Under the pieces are notes generated by a model. It searched no databases, was not told the origin of the DNA, and saw only the letters and a program-made list of their open reading frames with translations. Below are positions 54,686 to 64,000 of a stretch of DNA of 64,000 bases, in pieces; within the stretch, counting starts at the first letter, position 1; each line of letters starts with the position of its first letter. A program made the position numbers and the translations under genes. Location of the stretch: positions 140,199-204,198 of the forward strand of contig NZ_JANINI010000007.1 of assembly GCF_024580145.1 (NCBI RefSeq), read 5' to 3'. This DNA is from Methyloversatilis sp. XJ19-49. GTDB lineage: Bacteria; Pseudomonadota; Gammaproteobacteria; Burkholderiales; Rhodocyclaceae.

Positions 54686-55306
54686 TACGCAATTCTCCTC
54701 TTGCGATGATAGTGGGTGCCCGGATCGTGTTCGATCGCAGAGCGACTGTACTGCCGGGCTACACACCTTCGGACATTCAGAAGGTGGACCGCACTGTACC
54801 GAAGCATGAAAGCTCCCTGCAAGCCATGCGTAGAATTACGTATGCACCCGTCCGGTGCGTTGTGGTTTTCGTGCAACAGCCTTAAGAGGGAGGCTAGGCT
54901 GGCTTTCCAACTGCCAGGACAGAACCTTCACTGGCGAGGAACTCCACCGGATCCGCCTGATAGCCGCTCCGGGTTCTGCCCGGGCCTCGCTGCCGCATAT
55001 ATATATGCAGACAAGAAGCGTCATGCGACCGAGGCTGAGCGGATCACGCCTCGACGCCTCCAACCCGCGATTGCGGCCGGCGATGCCAAACACCGGGCCC
55101 CGGATCGTCCCCGGATGTTCGCGCTGGCGTCGCAAGAGATCTGGCGGGACATGCTGAGTGCGGAGAACCCTGGCTGGAAGGCGGGGATCCGGGCGGAGGC
55201 AACGAGACCGTCGGTCACAACGCATCGCGGCGAGGCCCGCCCCGCGCGACCGAACCCGGTGCACTGGAGCGACGCCTCGCCGCGCTGCCTGACCTGACGC
55301 GTTGAC
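54686..55306. other. Long intergenic region between porin and folE
   Basis: About 620 bp without a convincing gene; open frames on both strands lack family sequence and a ribosome-binding site. It must hold the porin promoter on the minus strand; TTGCAG-18-TACAGT (around 54785-54830) is a weak candidate. A 14-bp AT palindrome, GCATATATATATGC, stands at 54995-55008 in otherwise GC-rich DNA. The remainder shows no repeat, tRNA or clear terminator after folE. Confidence 0.6.
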
Positions 55307-55912
55307 TCAGCTTTCGCAGCCGCCCGCGGTCCGGCCGATCAGATTGAAGAACTCGCGCCGCGTGCTGGCGTCGTCGCGGAAGGCACCGAGCATGCGGCTG
55401 GTCACCATGGCGACACCCGGCTTGTGCACACCGCGCGTCGTCATGCATTCGTGTGCCGCCTCGATCACCACCGCAACGCCGCGCGGTTGCAGCACTTCGT
55501 ATAGCGCGTCCGCGATCTGCACCGTCATCTTTTCCTGAATCTGCAGACGCTTGCCGAACACTTCGACCAGGCGCGCGAGCTTGGAAATGCCGACGACGCG
55601 CCGATCCGGCAGGTAGGCAATATGCGCCTTGCCGATGATGGGCACCATGTGATGCTCGCAATGGCTTTCGAAGCGGATGCCGGTCAGTGCGATCACCTCG
55701 TCGTAGCCTTCGACCTCTTCGAAGGTGCGCGACAGCACTTCACGCGGGTCGATCGAATAGCCGGCGAAGAACTCCTCATACGACTTGACGACGCGCGACG
55801 GCGTGTCGAGCAGCCCCTCGCGCGTCGGATCGTCGCCGGCCCACTGAATCAGCGTACGGACAGCCGCCTCGGCTTCTTCCCGGCTCGGGCGTGTGGTGTC
55901 TGAATGGTTCAT
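55307..55912 (-). CDS. folE: GTP cyclohydrolase I
   Basis: The 201-residue protein has zinc ligands in [11 protein letters not shown] and [10 protein letters not shown], and [17 protein letters not shown] and QEKMTVQIA. It converts GTP to dihydroneopterin triphosphate for folate synthesis. The start at 55912 has AGGA seven bases upstream; an ATG two codons earlier lies too close to that site. AT-rich TATATATA about 20 bp upstream may be part of its promoter. Confidence 0.97.
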   Translation of the reverse strand: MNHSDTTRPSREEAEAAVRTLIQWAGDDPTREGLLDTPSRVVKSYEEFFAGYSIDPREVLSRTFEEVEGYDEVIALTGIRFESHCEHHMVPIIGKAHIAYLPDRRVVGISKLARLVEVFGKRLQIQEKMTVQIADALYEVLQPRGVAVVIEAAHECMTTRGVHKPGVAMVTSRMLGAFRDDASTRREFFNLIGRTAGGCES

Positions 55913-56161
55913 GGTCATCCTGTTTTTGCTTATATATAGAGCGGCGCGATCATGGTGCGATGCCGCTGCGTGACACCCGGACTGAGCATGGTGGCGGCGC
56001 GGCCACCTGTTTTCAAGTGCGGTTCATCGTCTCGGACCCTTGATATGTCAATTTAGCTCCCCAGATTCCCATCGAACCGGCGCGACGACGCCCATTGTTT
56101 CGGGATGTAAACCGCCGGAACAGCCCGTCGCCCGCGCGGCTCCATCGTTCGCTCACAAGCT

Positions 56162-56183
56162 CCGCAGCGCTTCGCTGCTGCGG
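56162..56183. repeat. Hairpin in the leader of the degP-like gene
   Basis: CCGCAGC and GCTGCGG flank an 8-base centre, with an alternative CAGCG/CGCTG pairing at 56165-56177. It is about 15 bases upstream of the ribosome-binding site CAGGAGAGG. The rest of the 298-bp gap 55913-56210 shows TTGATATGTCAA at 56040-56051 but no clear promoter. Confidence 0.4.
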
Positions 56184-56210
56184 GCAATAACACTCAGGAG
56201 AGGACATCCG

Positions 56211-57722
56211 ATGAAGATCACCCTGTCACGTACCGCTCTGGCGGCCATCGCCGCCACGACTTTCGGCCTTGGCGCGACGGCGACCACGATTGACTGGATG
56301 CACAAGGCGCAGGCAGCTGCCGACAGCCAGCCGCTGCTGCTGGCGCAGGCTGCAACGGCCACTTCGGCCCCGGGCACCGGCAATCTGGTGACCGGTCTGC
56401 CCGACTTCACGACGCTGGTCGACCAGACCTCTGCATCGGTCGTGAACATCAGCGTCGTCGGCAAGGCGGCCAAGTCGCCGGCCATGAACCCGAACGACCC
56501 GATGTACGAATTTTTCCGCCGCTTCGGCATCCCGGTGCCGCAGGACCCGCGCGGTGGCCAGGGGCCGGGCAATGGCCAGGGCCCGGCACCGCGCGGGATC
56601 GGTTCCGGCTTCGTGATCAGCCAGGATGGCTACATCCTCACCAACGCGCACGTGGTGTCGGAGGCCGCCGAAGTGACGGTGAAATTCACCGACAAGCGCG
56701 AACTGAAGGCGCGCGTGATCGGCAGCGACAAGCGCACCGACGTTGCGCTGATCAAGGTCGAAGCAAGGAACCTTCCGGCCGTCAAACTGGGTAATGCGGA
56801 CCAGGTGCGTGTTGGCGAATGGGTGGCGGCGATCGGCGCACCTTTCGGTTTCGAGAACACCGTGACCGCCGGCATCGTCAGCGCCAAGTCGCGCGCGCTG
56901 CCTGACGAATCGCTGGTGCCCTTCATCCAGACCGACGTGGCGATCAATCCGGGCAATTCGGGCGGTCCGCTGTTCAACCTGAAGGGCGAGGTAATCGGCA
57001 TCAATTCGCAGATCTACTCGCGTACCGGCGGCTTCATGGGGCTGTCGTTCGCCATTCCGATCGACGTGGCCATGCGCGTGGCCGACCAGATCAAGCAGTT
57101 CGGCCGCGCCAAGCATGCGCGCCTGGGTATCAGCATCCAGCCGATCACGCGCGACCTGGCCGACAGCTTCGGGCTGGACCGTGCGCGCGGCGCGCTGGTT
57201 GCAAATGTCGAAAAGGATGGTCCGGCGGACCGGGCGGGCCTCCAGCCCGGTGACGTGGTGCTGTCGGTCGATGGCCGCGAGGTGGCGGATTCGTTCGACC
57301 TGCCCAAGGTGATCGGCAATCTGCCGCCAGGCAAGCCGGTCAAGCTCAAGGTATGGCGCCAGGGCGCGGAACGTACCGTGACGGCGACGCTGGGCGAGCA
57401 GGGCGAAACCGAAGCCGTCGCCCAGGCCGATACGGGGCGCGACGCGCAGCCGGTACGTGACCGTCTGGGTCTGGTGGTGCGTCCGCTCACCGGCGGCGAG
57501 GCCCAGCAACTGGGCGTGAATCGCGGCCTGGTCGTTTCCGACGCGGCGGGTCCGTCCGCCCAGGCCGGCATCCAGCCGGGCGACGCCATCCTTGCGGTGA
57601 ATGGTCAGCCGGTCGGCAGCGCCGAAGAACTGGCGCGCCTGGTCGAACGCGCCAAGGGCCGCGTCGCCCTGTTGATCCAGCGCGGCGAAAACCGGTTGTT
57701 CGTGCCGATCCGGGCGGGTTGA
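56211..57722 (+). CDS. DegP-type (Do family) periplasmic protease/chaperone
   Basis: The 503-residue protein has an N-terminal signal or anchor (about 1-37) and a trypsin-like domain with triad H147 (LTNAHVV), D177 (RTDVALI) and S250 (GNSGGP). A Gly/Pro/Gln-rich LA-type loop (about 110-128) and two PDZ domains (about 300-390 and 410-500) follow. Two PDZ domains match DegP/MucD, which degrade or refold damaged envelope proteins. It is the second HtrA protein in the window, beside the single-PDZ protein at 18734. A perfect REP-like pair follows its stop. Confidence 0.93.
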   Translation: MKITLSRTALAAIAATTFGLGATATTIDWMHKAQAAADSQPLLLAQAATATSAPGTGNLVTGLPDFTTLVDQTSASVVNISVVGKAAKSPAMNPNDPMYEFFRRFGIPVPQDPRGGQGPGNGQGPAPRGIGSGFVISQDGYILTNAHVVSEAAEVTVKFTDKRELKARVIGSDKRTDVALIKVEARNLPAVKLGNADQVRVGEWVAAIGAPFGFENTVTAGIVSAKSRALPDESLVPFIQTDVAINPGNSGGPLFNLKGEVIGINSQIYSRTGGFMGLSFAIPIDVAMRVADQIKQFGRAKHARLGISIQPITRDLADSFGLDRARGALVANVEKDGPADRAGLQPGDVVLSVDGREVADSFDLPKVIGNLPPGKPVKLKVWRQGAERTVTATLGEQGETEAVAQADTGRDAQPVRDRLGLVVRPLTGGEAQQLGVNRGLVVSDAAGPSAQAGIQPGDAILAVNGQPVGSAEELARLVERAKGRVALLIQRGENRLFVPIRAG

Positions 57723-57749
57723 TCGCACCGGACGCCGCGCAGCCGACCG

Positions 57750-57837
57750 GCTGTGGGAGCGGCGGCCTCGCCGCGATCCGTGCCGCGACCATCGCTGTGC
57801 GGAGTGCCGATCGCGGCGAGGCCGCCGCTCCCACAGC
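57750..57837. repeat. REP-like perfect inverted pair (REPIN-type)
   Basis: Arms 57750-57778 and 57809-57837 are 29-bp perfect inverted copies (outer end GCTGTGGGAGCGGCGGCCTC) separated by 30 bp. Each arm also folds into a GCGGCG-GCCT-CGCCGC hairpin. The outer sequence resembles the TGTGGGAGCGG start of Pseudomonas REP elements. It lies between convergent degP-like and ribD genes, a usual REP location, and may stop transcripts from both. Confidence 0.88.
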
Positions 57838-57873
57838 CGCTCCCACCAAACCGTCGCCACTCACACACAGCGT

Positions 57874-58968
57874 CTACGGTGATTGCCGCAAGCGCGCCAG
57901 CACGCGCCAGTCGCGTCCCACGGCGCGGATGTCGCGCACATCCAGATCGATGCGCTGGTCCAGCGTATCGAACGGGCCGAGGTTGAACAGGCCCATGCCG
58001 CGGCCGAGCACGGTCGGCGCGACATACATCAGCAACTCATCGACACAGCCTTCGCGCAGCAGCGAACCATTGAGCTTGTGACCGGATTCGGCGTGCAGCT
58101 CATTGATGCCACGCGCACCGAGCGCCTGCAGCAGGGCCGGCAGGTCGACCTTGCCGCCGTCGTTCGGCAGCACCAGCAACTCGGCACCGGCGTCGCGCAG
58201 CGCGCGGGCGTTCGGCACATCGTCCGATGCGCACGCCACCAGCACCGGTGCGCGGTCGATGTCGGCGAACAGCTTCGCAGCGGGTGACAGCGCCAGCCGG
58301 GCATCGACAATGACGCGCAGCGGCTGGCGCTCCACGGGCACCTCGCGTACGGTCAGTGACGGGTTGTCCTCCTGCACGGTGCCGATGCCGGACAGCACGG
58401 CACAGGCGCGCGCGCGCCAGCGGTGACCGTCGCGGCGCGCCGCCCGGCCGGTGATCCACTGGCTGACGCCGTTGTCGAGCGCCGTTACGCCGTCCAGCGT
58501 CGATGCGGTTTTCAGCCTGACCCAGGGGCGACCGCGCGTCATGCGCGACACGAAGCCGATATTGAGTTCATGCGCTTCCTGCTCCAGCACGCCGCAGGTG
58601 GTCGCGATGCCGGCCGCGGCCAGCCTTGCCAGCCCCTGACCGGAGACCAGCGGGTTCGGGTCCTGCATGGCGGCCACAACGCGCGCCACACCGGCCCGGA
58701 CCAGCGTGTCGGCGCAAGGTGGCGTGCGGCCATGGTGACTGCATGGCTCGAGCGTCACGTACGCGGTGGCGCCGCGCGCCGCATCGCCGGCGGCTTGCAG
58801 CGCATGCGCTTCGGCGTGCGGCTCACCCGCCCTGACGTGCCAGCCCTCGCCGACGACCTGTCCGCCGCGCACGATAACGCAACCGACGCGCGGGTTGGGC
58901 GTCGTCGTGTTCAGTCCGCGCGCCGCCAGCCTCAGCGCTCGCGCCATGTGAAGTGCGTCGCCCGCCAT
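57874..58968 (-). CDS. ribD: Bifunctional riboflavin deaminase-reductase
   Basis: The 364-residue protein has a deaminase domain with zinc ligands in EPHAEAHAL and LEPCSHHGRTPPCADTL (about 1-145), and a reductase domain (about 148-360; RPWVRLKTASTLDG, SQWITG, LHAESGHKLNGSLL). It performs two steps of riboflavin synthesis. Its ATG follows the nrdR stop with no gap. Confidence 0.97.
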   Translation of the reverse strand: MAGDALHMARALRLAARGLNTTTPNPRVGCVIVRGGQVVGEGWHVRAGEPHAEAHALQAAGDAARGATAYVTLEPCSHHGRTPPCADTLVRAGVARVVAAMQDPNPLVSGQGLARLAAAGIATTCGVLEQEAHELNIGFVSRMTRGRPWVRLKTASTLDGVTALDNGVSQWITGRAARRDGHRWRARACAVLSGIGTVQEDNPSLTVREVPVERQPLRVIVDARLALSPAAKLFADIDRAPVLVACASDDVPNARALRDAGAELLVLPNDGGKVDLPALLQALGARGINELHAESGHKLNGSLLREGCVDELLMYVAPTVLGRGMGLFNLGPFDTLDQRIDLDVRDIRAVGRDWRVLARLRQSP

Positions 58969-59448
58969 TCAGCCGGCCGCCTTGCGCGGCGCGCGTGTCG
59001 GCTTGGTCACTTCGCGCACCACTTCGGAGAACTCGTCGACGTCCTCGAAATTGCGATACACGCTGGCAAAACGAATGTAGCCGATCTTGTCGAGCTTCTT
59101 GAGTTCGCGCATCACCAGTTCGCCCAGCCGGTCGGTCGCCAGTTCGCGCACGCCCATGGTGAGCAGGCGCTCCTCGATGCGATCCATCGCCAGATCGACC
59201 GATTCGGTCGTGACGGGACGCTTGCGCAGCGCCAGCATCATGCTGGCGCGCAGCTTTTCGCGGTCGTAGTCGGCGCGCCGGCCGTCCTTCTTCACCACCT
59301 GCGGCATTTTCAGGTCGACCCGCTCGTAGGTCGTGAAGCGCTTGTCGCACGCCGCACAACGTCGGCGGCGGCGGATGATGTCGCCGTCCTCGCTTTCACG
59401 GGTTTCGACGACCTGGGTGTCGGGCGAACTGCAGAAGGGGCATTTCAT
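58969..59448 (-). CDS. nrdR: Transcriptional repressor NrdR
   Basis: The 159-residue protein has a zinc ribbon ([18 protein letters not shown] and [13 protein letters not shown]) and an ATP-cone ([19 protein letters not shown]). With bound ATP/dATP it represses ribonucleotide reductase genes. nrdR-ribD is a common gene pair. GCTCCGTGC at 59455-59463 and GCACGGAGC at 59509-59517 form a long-range inverted repeat upstream of it, of unknown meaning. Confidence 0.97.
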   Translation of the reverse strand: MKCPFCSSPDTQVVETRESEDGDIIRRRRRCAACDKRFTTYERVDLKMPQVVKKDGRRADYDREKLRASMMLALRKRPVTTESVDLAMDRIEERLLTMGVRELATDRLGELVMRELKKLDKIGYIRFASVYRNFEDVDEFSEVVREVTKPTRAPRKAAG

Positions 59449-59534
59449 CGGAGCGCTCCGTGCTTGATTCGCGGCGATGGTACGCCTAGCAGGACGCTAC
59501 GGCATCCCGCACGGAGCCATTACGATCCCACTGA

Positions 59535-60431
59535 TCAGCCGCCTTCGCTGAGCGCAATGATCCTGTTGTAGACAAAAGCAGTCAGTGCCAGTCGGTCCTG
59601 CTCCGGAACATCGGTGAATTCAACGCCATGATTCAGGATGGCCTGCTCGCCTTCCGGGTCACTGGCGTGCGTGACCGAACGGATGACGCCGCCTACCTGC
59701 ACGAACTGGTCGATGTCGTCGAACTGCAGGCGAAACTTGCAGGTGAATGGGCTGCCGGTTTCGCCCAGCGCCGACTTGCCGGCCAGCAGCGCGCCACCCT
59801 TGCTGATGTCGATCAGCGTCGCCGCGTGCGCAGCGCCTGCCGCGTCGGTCACAGCGGCGATGATACGGACCGCTGCCCGCTGCGCCTGACGCACGCGCAT
59901 GCCGCTGACCTTCTTCGGATAGCTCAGGTGCAGGTAGGGGAAGGGGGTGTTCGACATCTTCAGCACGTGCGCCGGAAAGGCATACACGCTCTTGCCCGAA
60001 AACAGGCGGACGACAAACGCGGCGTCCTGCTTGACGATCGCATAGCTGCCTTCGACCATCGGCGCAGTCACCATGACACTGCGGCCCTTGGAATAGCCGA
60101 GCAGCCGAACGGTGTAGCGCTGCCCGTCGTCGCCGGTACCCTGAAGCTGGAAGACGTCGCCGATCTGCAGACGGATTTCTTCCAGATCGAGCTGCACGCC
60201 AGCTTTGTCGCCCTCCCGCCTGGGTTCGTTTTCCTGACCGGCGCGCGCCGTCACCGACGGCAGGCTGGTACTGACCTTGTCCCGGTAAAGTCCCCGTTCG
60301 CTCAGCACGTCAAGCTGGTTCTGCGTCTGTACGATCACGCCCGCCTTCAGCAGCAGCTTGTTGTTCTGGTCATACAGTGAATACGGCAACGGTCTGCCGA
60401 TCGCGACGTCCGACTTGCGAACAGGAATCAT
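59535..60431 (-). CDS. PilZ-domain c-di-GMP effector, YcgR-like
   Basis: The 298-residue protein has a YcgR-type N-terminal domain (about 80-170, LQIGDVFQLQG and SGKSVYAFPAHVLKM) and a C-terminal PilZ domain. The c-di-GMP motif RQAQR is at 181-185 and DISKGG at 208-213. The extra N-terminal 60-80 residues (DVAIGRPLPYSLYDQNNKLL) are common in beta-proteobacterial versions. It may act as a flagellar brake or control another surface process. No flagellar gene is in the window. Confidence 0.88.
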   Translation of the reverse strand: MIPVRKSDVAIGRPLPYSLYDQNNKLLLKAGVIVQTQNQLDVLSERGLYRDKVSTSLPSVTARAGQENEPRREGDKAGVQLDLEEIRLQIGDVFQLQGTGDDGQRYTVRLLGYSKGRSVMVTAPMVEGSYAIVKQDAAFVVRLFSGKSVYAFPAHVLKMSNTPFPYLHLSYPKKVSGMRVRQAQRAAVRIIAAVTDAAGAAHAATLIDISKGGALLAGKSALGETGSPFTCKFRLQFDDIDQFVQVGGVIRSVTHASDPEGEQAILNHGVEFTDVPEQDRLALTAFVYNRIIALSEGG

Positions 60432-60814
60432 CTGTCACTCCGAAAATGTATGGTCTGCAAACGTATCGACACCCCGCGGCAAAACTTGATGTCGCCGGGA
60501 AACATTCCCGACGTGCCTTGAGCACCGGTGTGACGTTTCGGTTATCCACGACTGGTCGCCGGTCCCGGGCGTGTCCCATAATGCGGTCACGCCAACGCGG
60601 GCGATCCCTGCGTACGGCGCTGCCATGGCAGCCACCCGCTGCCGCTTCAGAGCTGTCGACATATGCATCACCCATGCGCAGACGGACAGGCGCCCCGGAC
60701 GAGCCTCTCTTCGCCCGGCACGCTGACCACCCCGGACGGGCTCCATGCCCCGGTCGGGTTGTGCATCGGCAGTGCATTTGATCGAACGGTCGATCAAACA
60801 AGAGGAGAAGTCCT
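60432..60814. other. Divergent control region between the PilZ gene and aceE
   Basis: 383 bp with no convincing gene. CGGGAA-ACA-TTCCCG at 60496-60510 is a small palindrome on the PilZ side. CATAAT near 60576 could be a -10 for aceE without a good -35. A clear palindrome stands at 60777-60798, and the aceE ribosome-binding site AGAGGAG is at 60801-60807. This implies a leader of about 200 bases for aceE if that -10 is used. Confidence 0.5.
60777..60798. promoter_or_regulatory. Palindromic operator candidate at the aceE start
   Basis: TTTGATCGA-ACGG-TCGATCAAA, two perfect 9-bp arms around four bases, ends 2 bp before the aceE ribosome-binding site. The size and symmetry suit a dimeric repressor such as a TetR-family protein. 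It differs from the PdhR consensus. A protein bound here would block transcription or, as RNA, the hairpin would hide the ribosome-binding site region. Confidence 0.65.
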
Positions 60815-63490
<2,676 letters not shown>

Positions 63491-63586
63491 GTCGGCACTG
63501 ACCGACAGGCCGACCCGAGCCGCGACCCGGCGGGGCGCCTTCCTGGCCGCGCCGCGCGCGGTCGACCCTGAACAAGCGAGGCTGAA

Positions 63587-64000
63587 ATGAGCACCATCAA
63601 TATAGAAGTACCTGACATCGGCGACTTCGCCGATGTCCCGGTCATCGAAGTTCTGGTCAAGCCGGGCGACCGCGTCGCACTCGACGCACCGCTGGTGACG
63701 CTGGAATCCGACAAGGCCACCATGGACATTCCGGCGCCGGCCGCCGGCGTGATCGGCCAGATCACCGTCAAGATCGGCGACCGCGTGTCGCAGGGCGCGA
63801 CGATCGGTACCATGGAAACAGGCGCATCGGAGGCAACGACCGCGTCGGCGGCCGCTCCGGCGACCGCCGACGCAGCACTGCCGGTTTCGCCGCCCCCGGC
63901 CATGCCGATCGCAATCGCCGTGCCGGCCGCACCCGCCCCGTCCGCCTCAGGCGATTTCGCACCGCCTGCCGCCGCCGCACCACGGATCAGCGGCAGCAAG
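63587..64000 (+). CDS. aceF: Dihydrolipoyllysine acetyltransferase (E2), N-terminal part
   Basis: 138 residues are visible before the window ends. One lipoyl domain (about 1-80) carries the lipoylated lysine in TLESDKATMDIP. It is followed by an Ala/Pro-rich hinge that leads to further domains outside. The N-terminus STINIEVPDIGDFADVPVIEV is typical of beta-proteobacterial AceF. It receives acetyl groups from AceE and passes them to CoA. Whether there is a second lipoyl domain cannot be seen. Confidence 0.95.
   Translation, partial: MSTINIEVPDIGDFADVPVIEVLVKPGDRVALDAPLVTLESDKATMDIPAPAAGVIGQITVKIGDRVSQGATIGTMETGASEATTASAAAPATADAALPVSPPPAMPIAIAVPAAPAPSASGDFAPPAAAAPRISGSK

Noticed and set aside
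54716..55297. Plus-strand (193 codons) and minus-strand (142 codons) open frames in the porin-folE gap
   Set aside because: Neither has a ribosome-binding site, a domain or natural amino-acid composition, and they overlap each other on opposite strands.
56040..56051. FNR-like site TTGATATGTCAA upstream of the degP-like gene
   Set aside because: The half-sites are two bases too close together for the FNR/Crp consensus, and one half does not match.

Overview
The window is a 64-kb, GC-rich, gene-dense stretch of a bacterial chromosome. The layout murA-hisG-hisD / hisB-H-A-F-I-E-hit-tatABC, the mla operon with mlaA inside it, the general porin and the two-gene start of a pyruvate dehydrogenase operon are all typical of Betaproteobacteria. 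A PEP-CTERM-type anchor, several class III cyclases and an MSHA-like pilus locus suggest a free-living member of the Rhodocyclales or a nearby order. That placement is inference from gene order and protein style; no marker gene was searched. There are no tRNA or rRNA genes, no insertion sequence and no CRISPR array in the window.

Region 1 (1-10570, all minus strand) is a signalling island. In transcription order it encodes a CHASE2 receptor Ser/Thr kinase, a PP2C phosphatase, an FHA protein, a CHASE2 receptor adenylate cyclase, a metallo-beta-lactamase-fold protein resembling class II cAMP phosphodiesterases, a GAF-fused PilB/GspE-type ATPase, and a second GAF protein cut by the window edge. 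Two paralogous periplasmic sensors feed two outputs, cAMP and protein phosphorylation. Enzymes that would reverse both signals, and a candidate reader, are encoded beside them. I regard this as the most interesting system in the window.

Region 2 (10784-19936) holds housekeeping genes: an ornithine cyclodeaminase-family reductase, a TerC-type membrane protein, sucCD, a fumarylpyruvate hydrolase-like enzyme, a FimV-like polar protein, a Nif3-family protein and a DegS-like protease.

Region 3 (19937-32774) is the tat/his/murA block. tatCBA, hit and hisE-I-F-A-H-B run on the minus strand, as do hisD, hisG, murA and a bolA-like gene. hisC, which normally sits between hisD and hisB, is on the plus strand. 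It is separated from hisD by a lipoprotein gene, a PEP-CTERM-type gene and a membrane-protein gene, which suggests a local inversion and insertion.

Region 4 (32776-38472) carries an ABC-2 exporter pair and the Mla phospholipid-transport operon (mlaF-E-D-A-C-B), with a clear intrinsic terminator between mlaA and mlaC.

Region 5 (38577-51715, plus strand) is a compact MSHA-like type IV pilus or secretion operon. It contains its own sigma-54 response regulator, an ExeA/MshM ATPase, a secretin, a TPR protein, a MshE ATPase with a c-di-GMP-binding-type N-terminus, a GspF-type platform protein, assembly proteins and two related, unusual pseudopilins. A second adenylate cyclase follows across a REP-like inverted repeat.

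Region 6 (53522-64000) holds a trimeric porin, folE, degP, a perfect REP-like inverted repeat, ribD-nrdR, a PilZ protein, aceE with a palindromic operator candidate at its ribosome-binding site, and the start of aceF.
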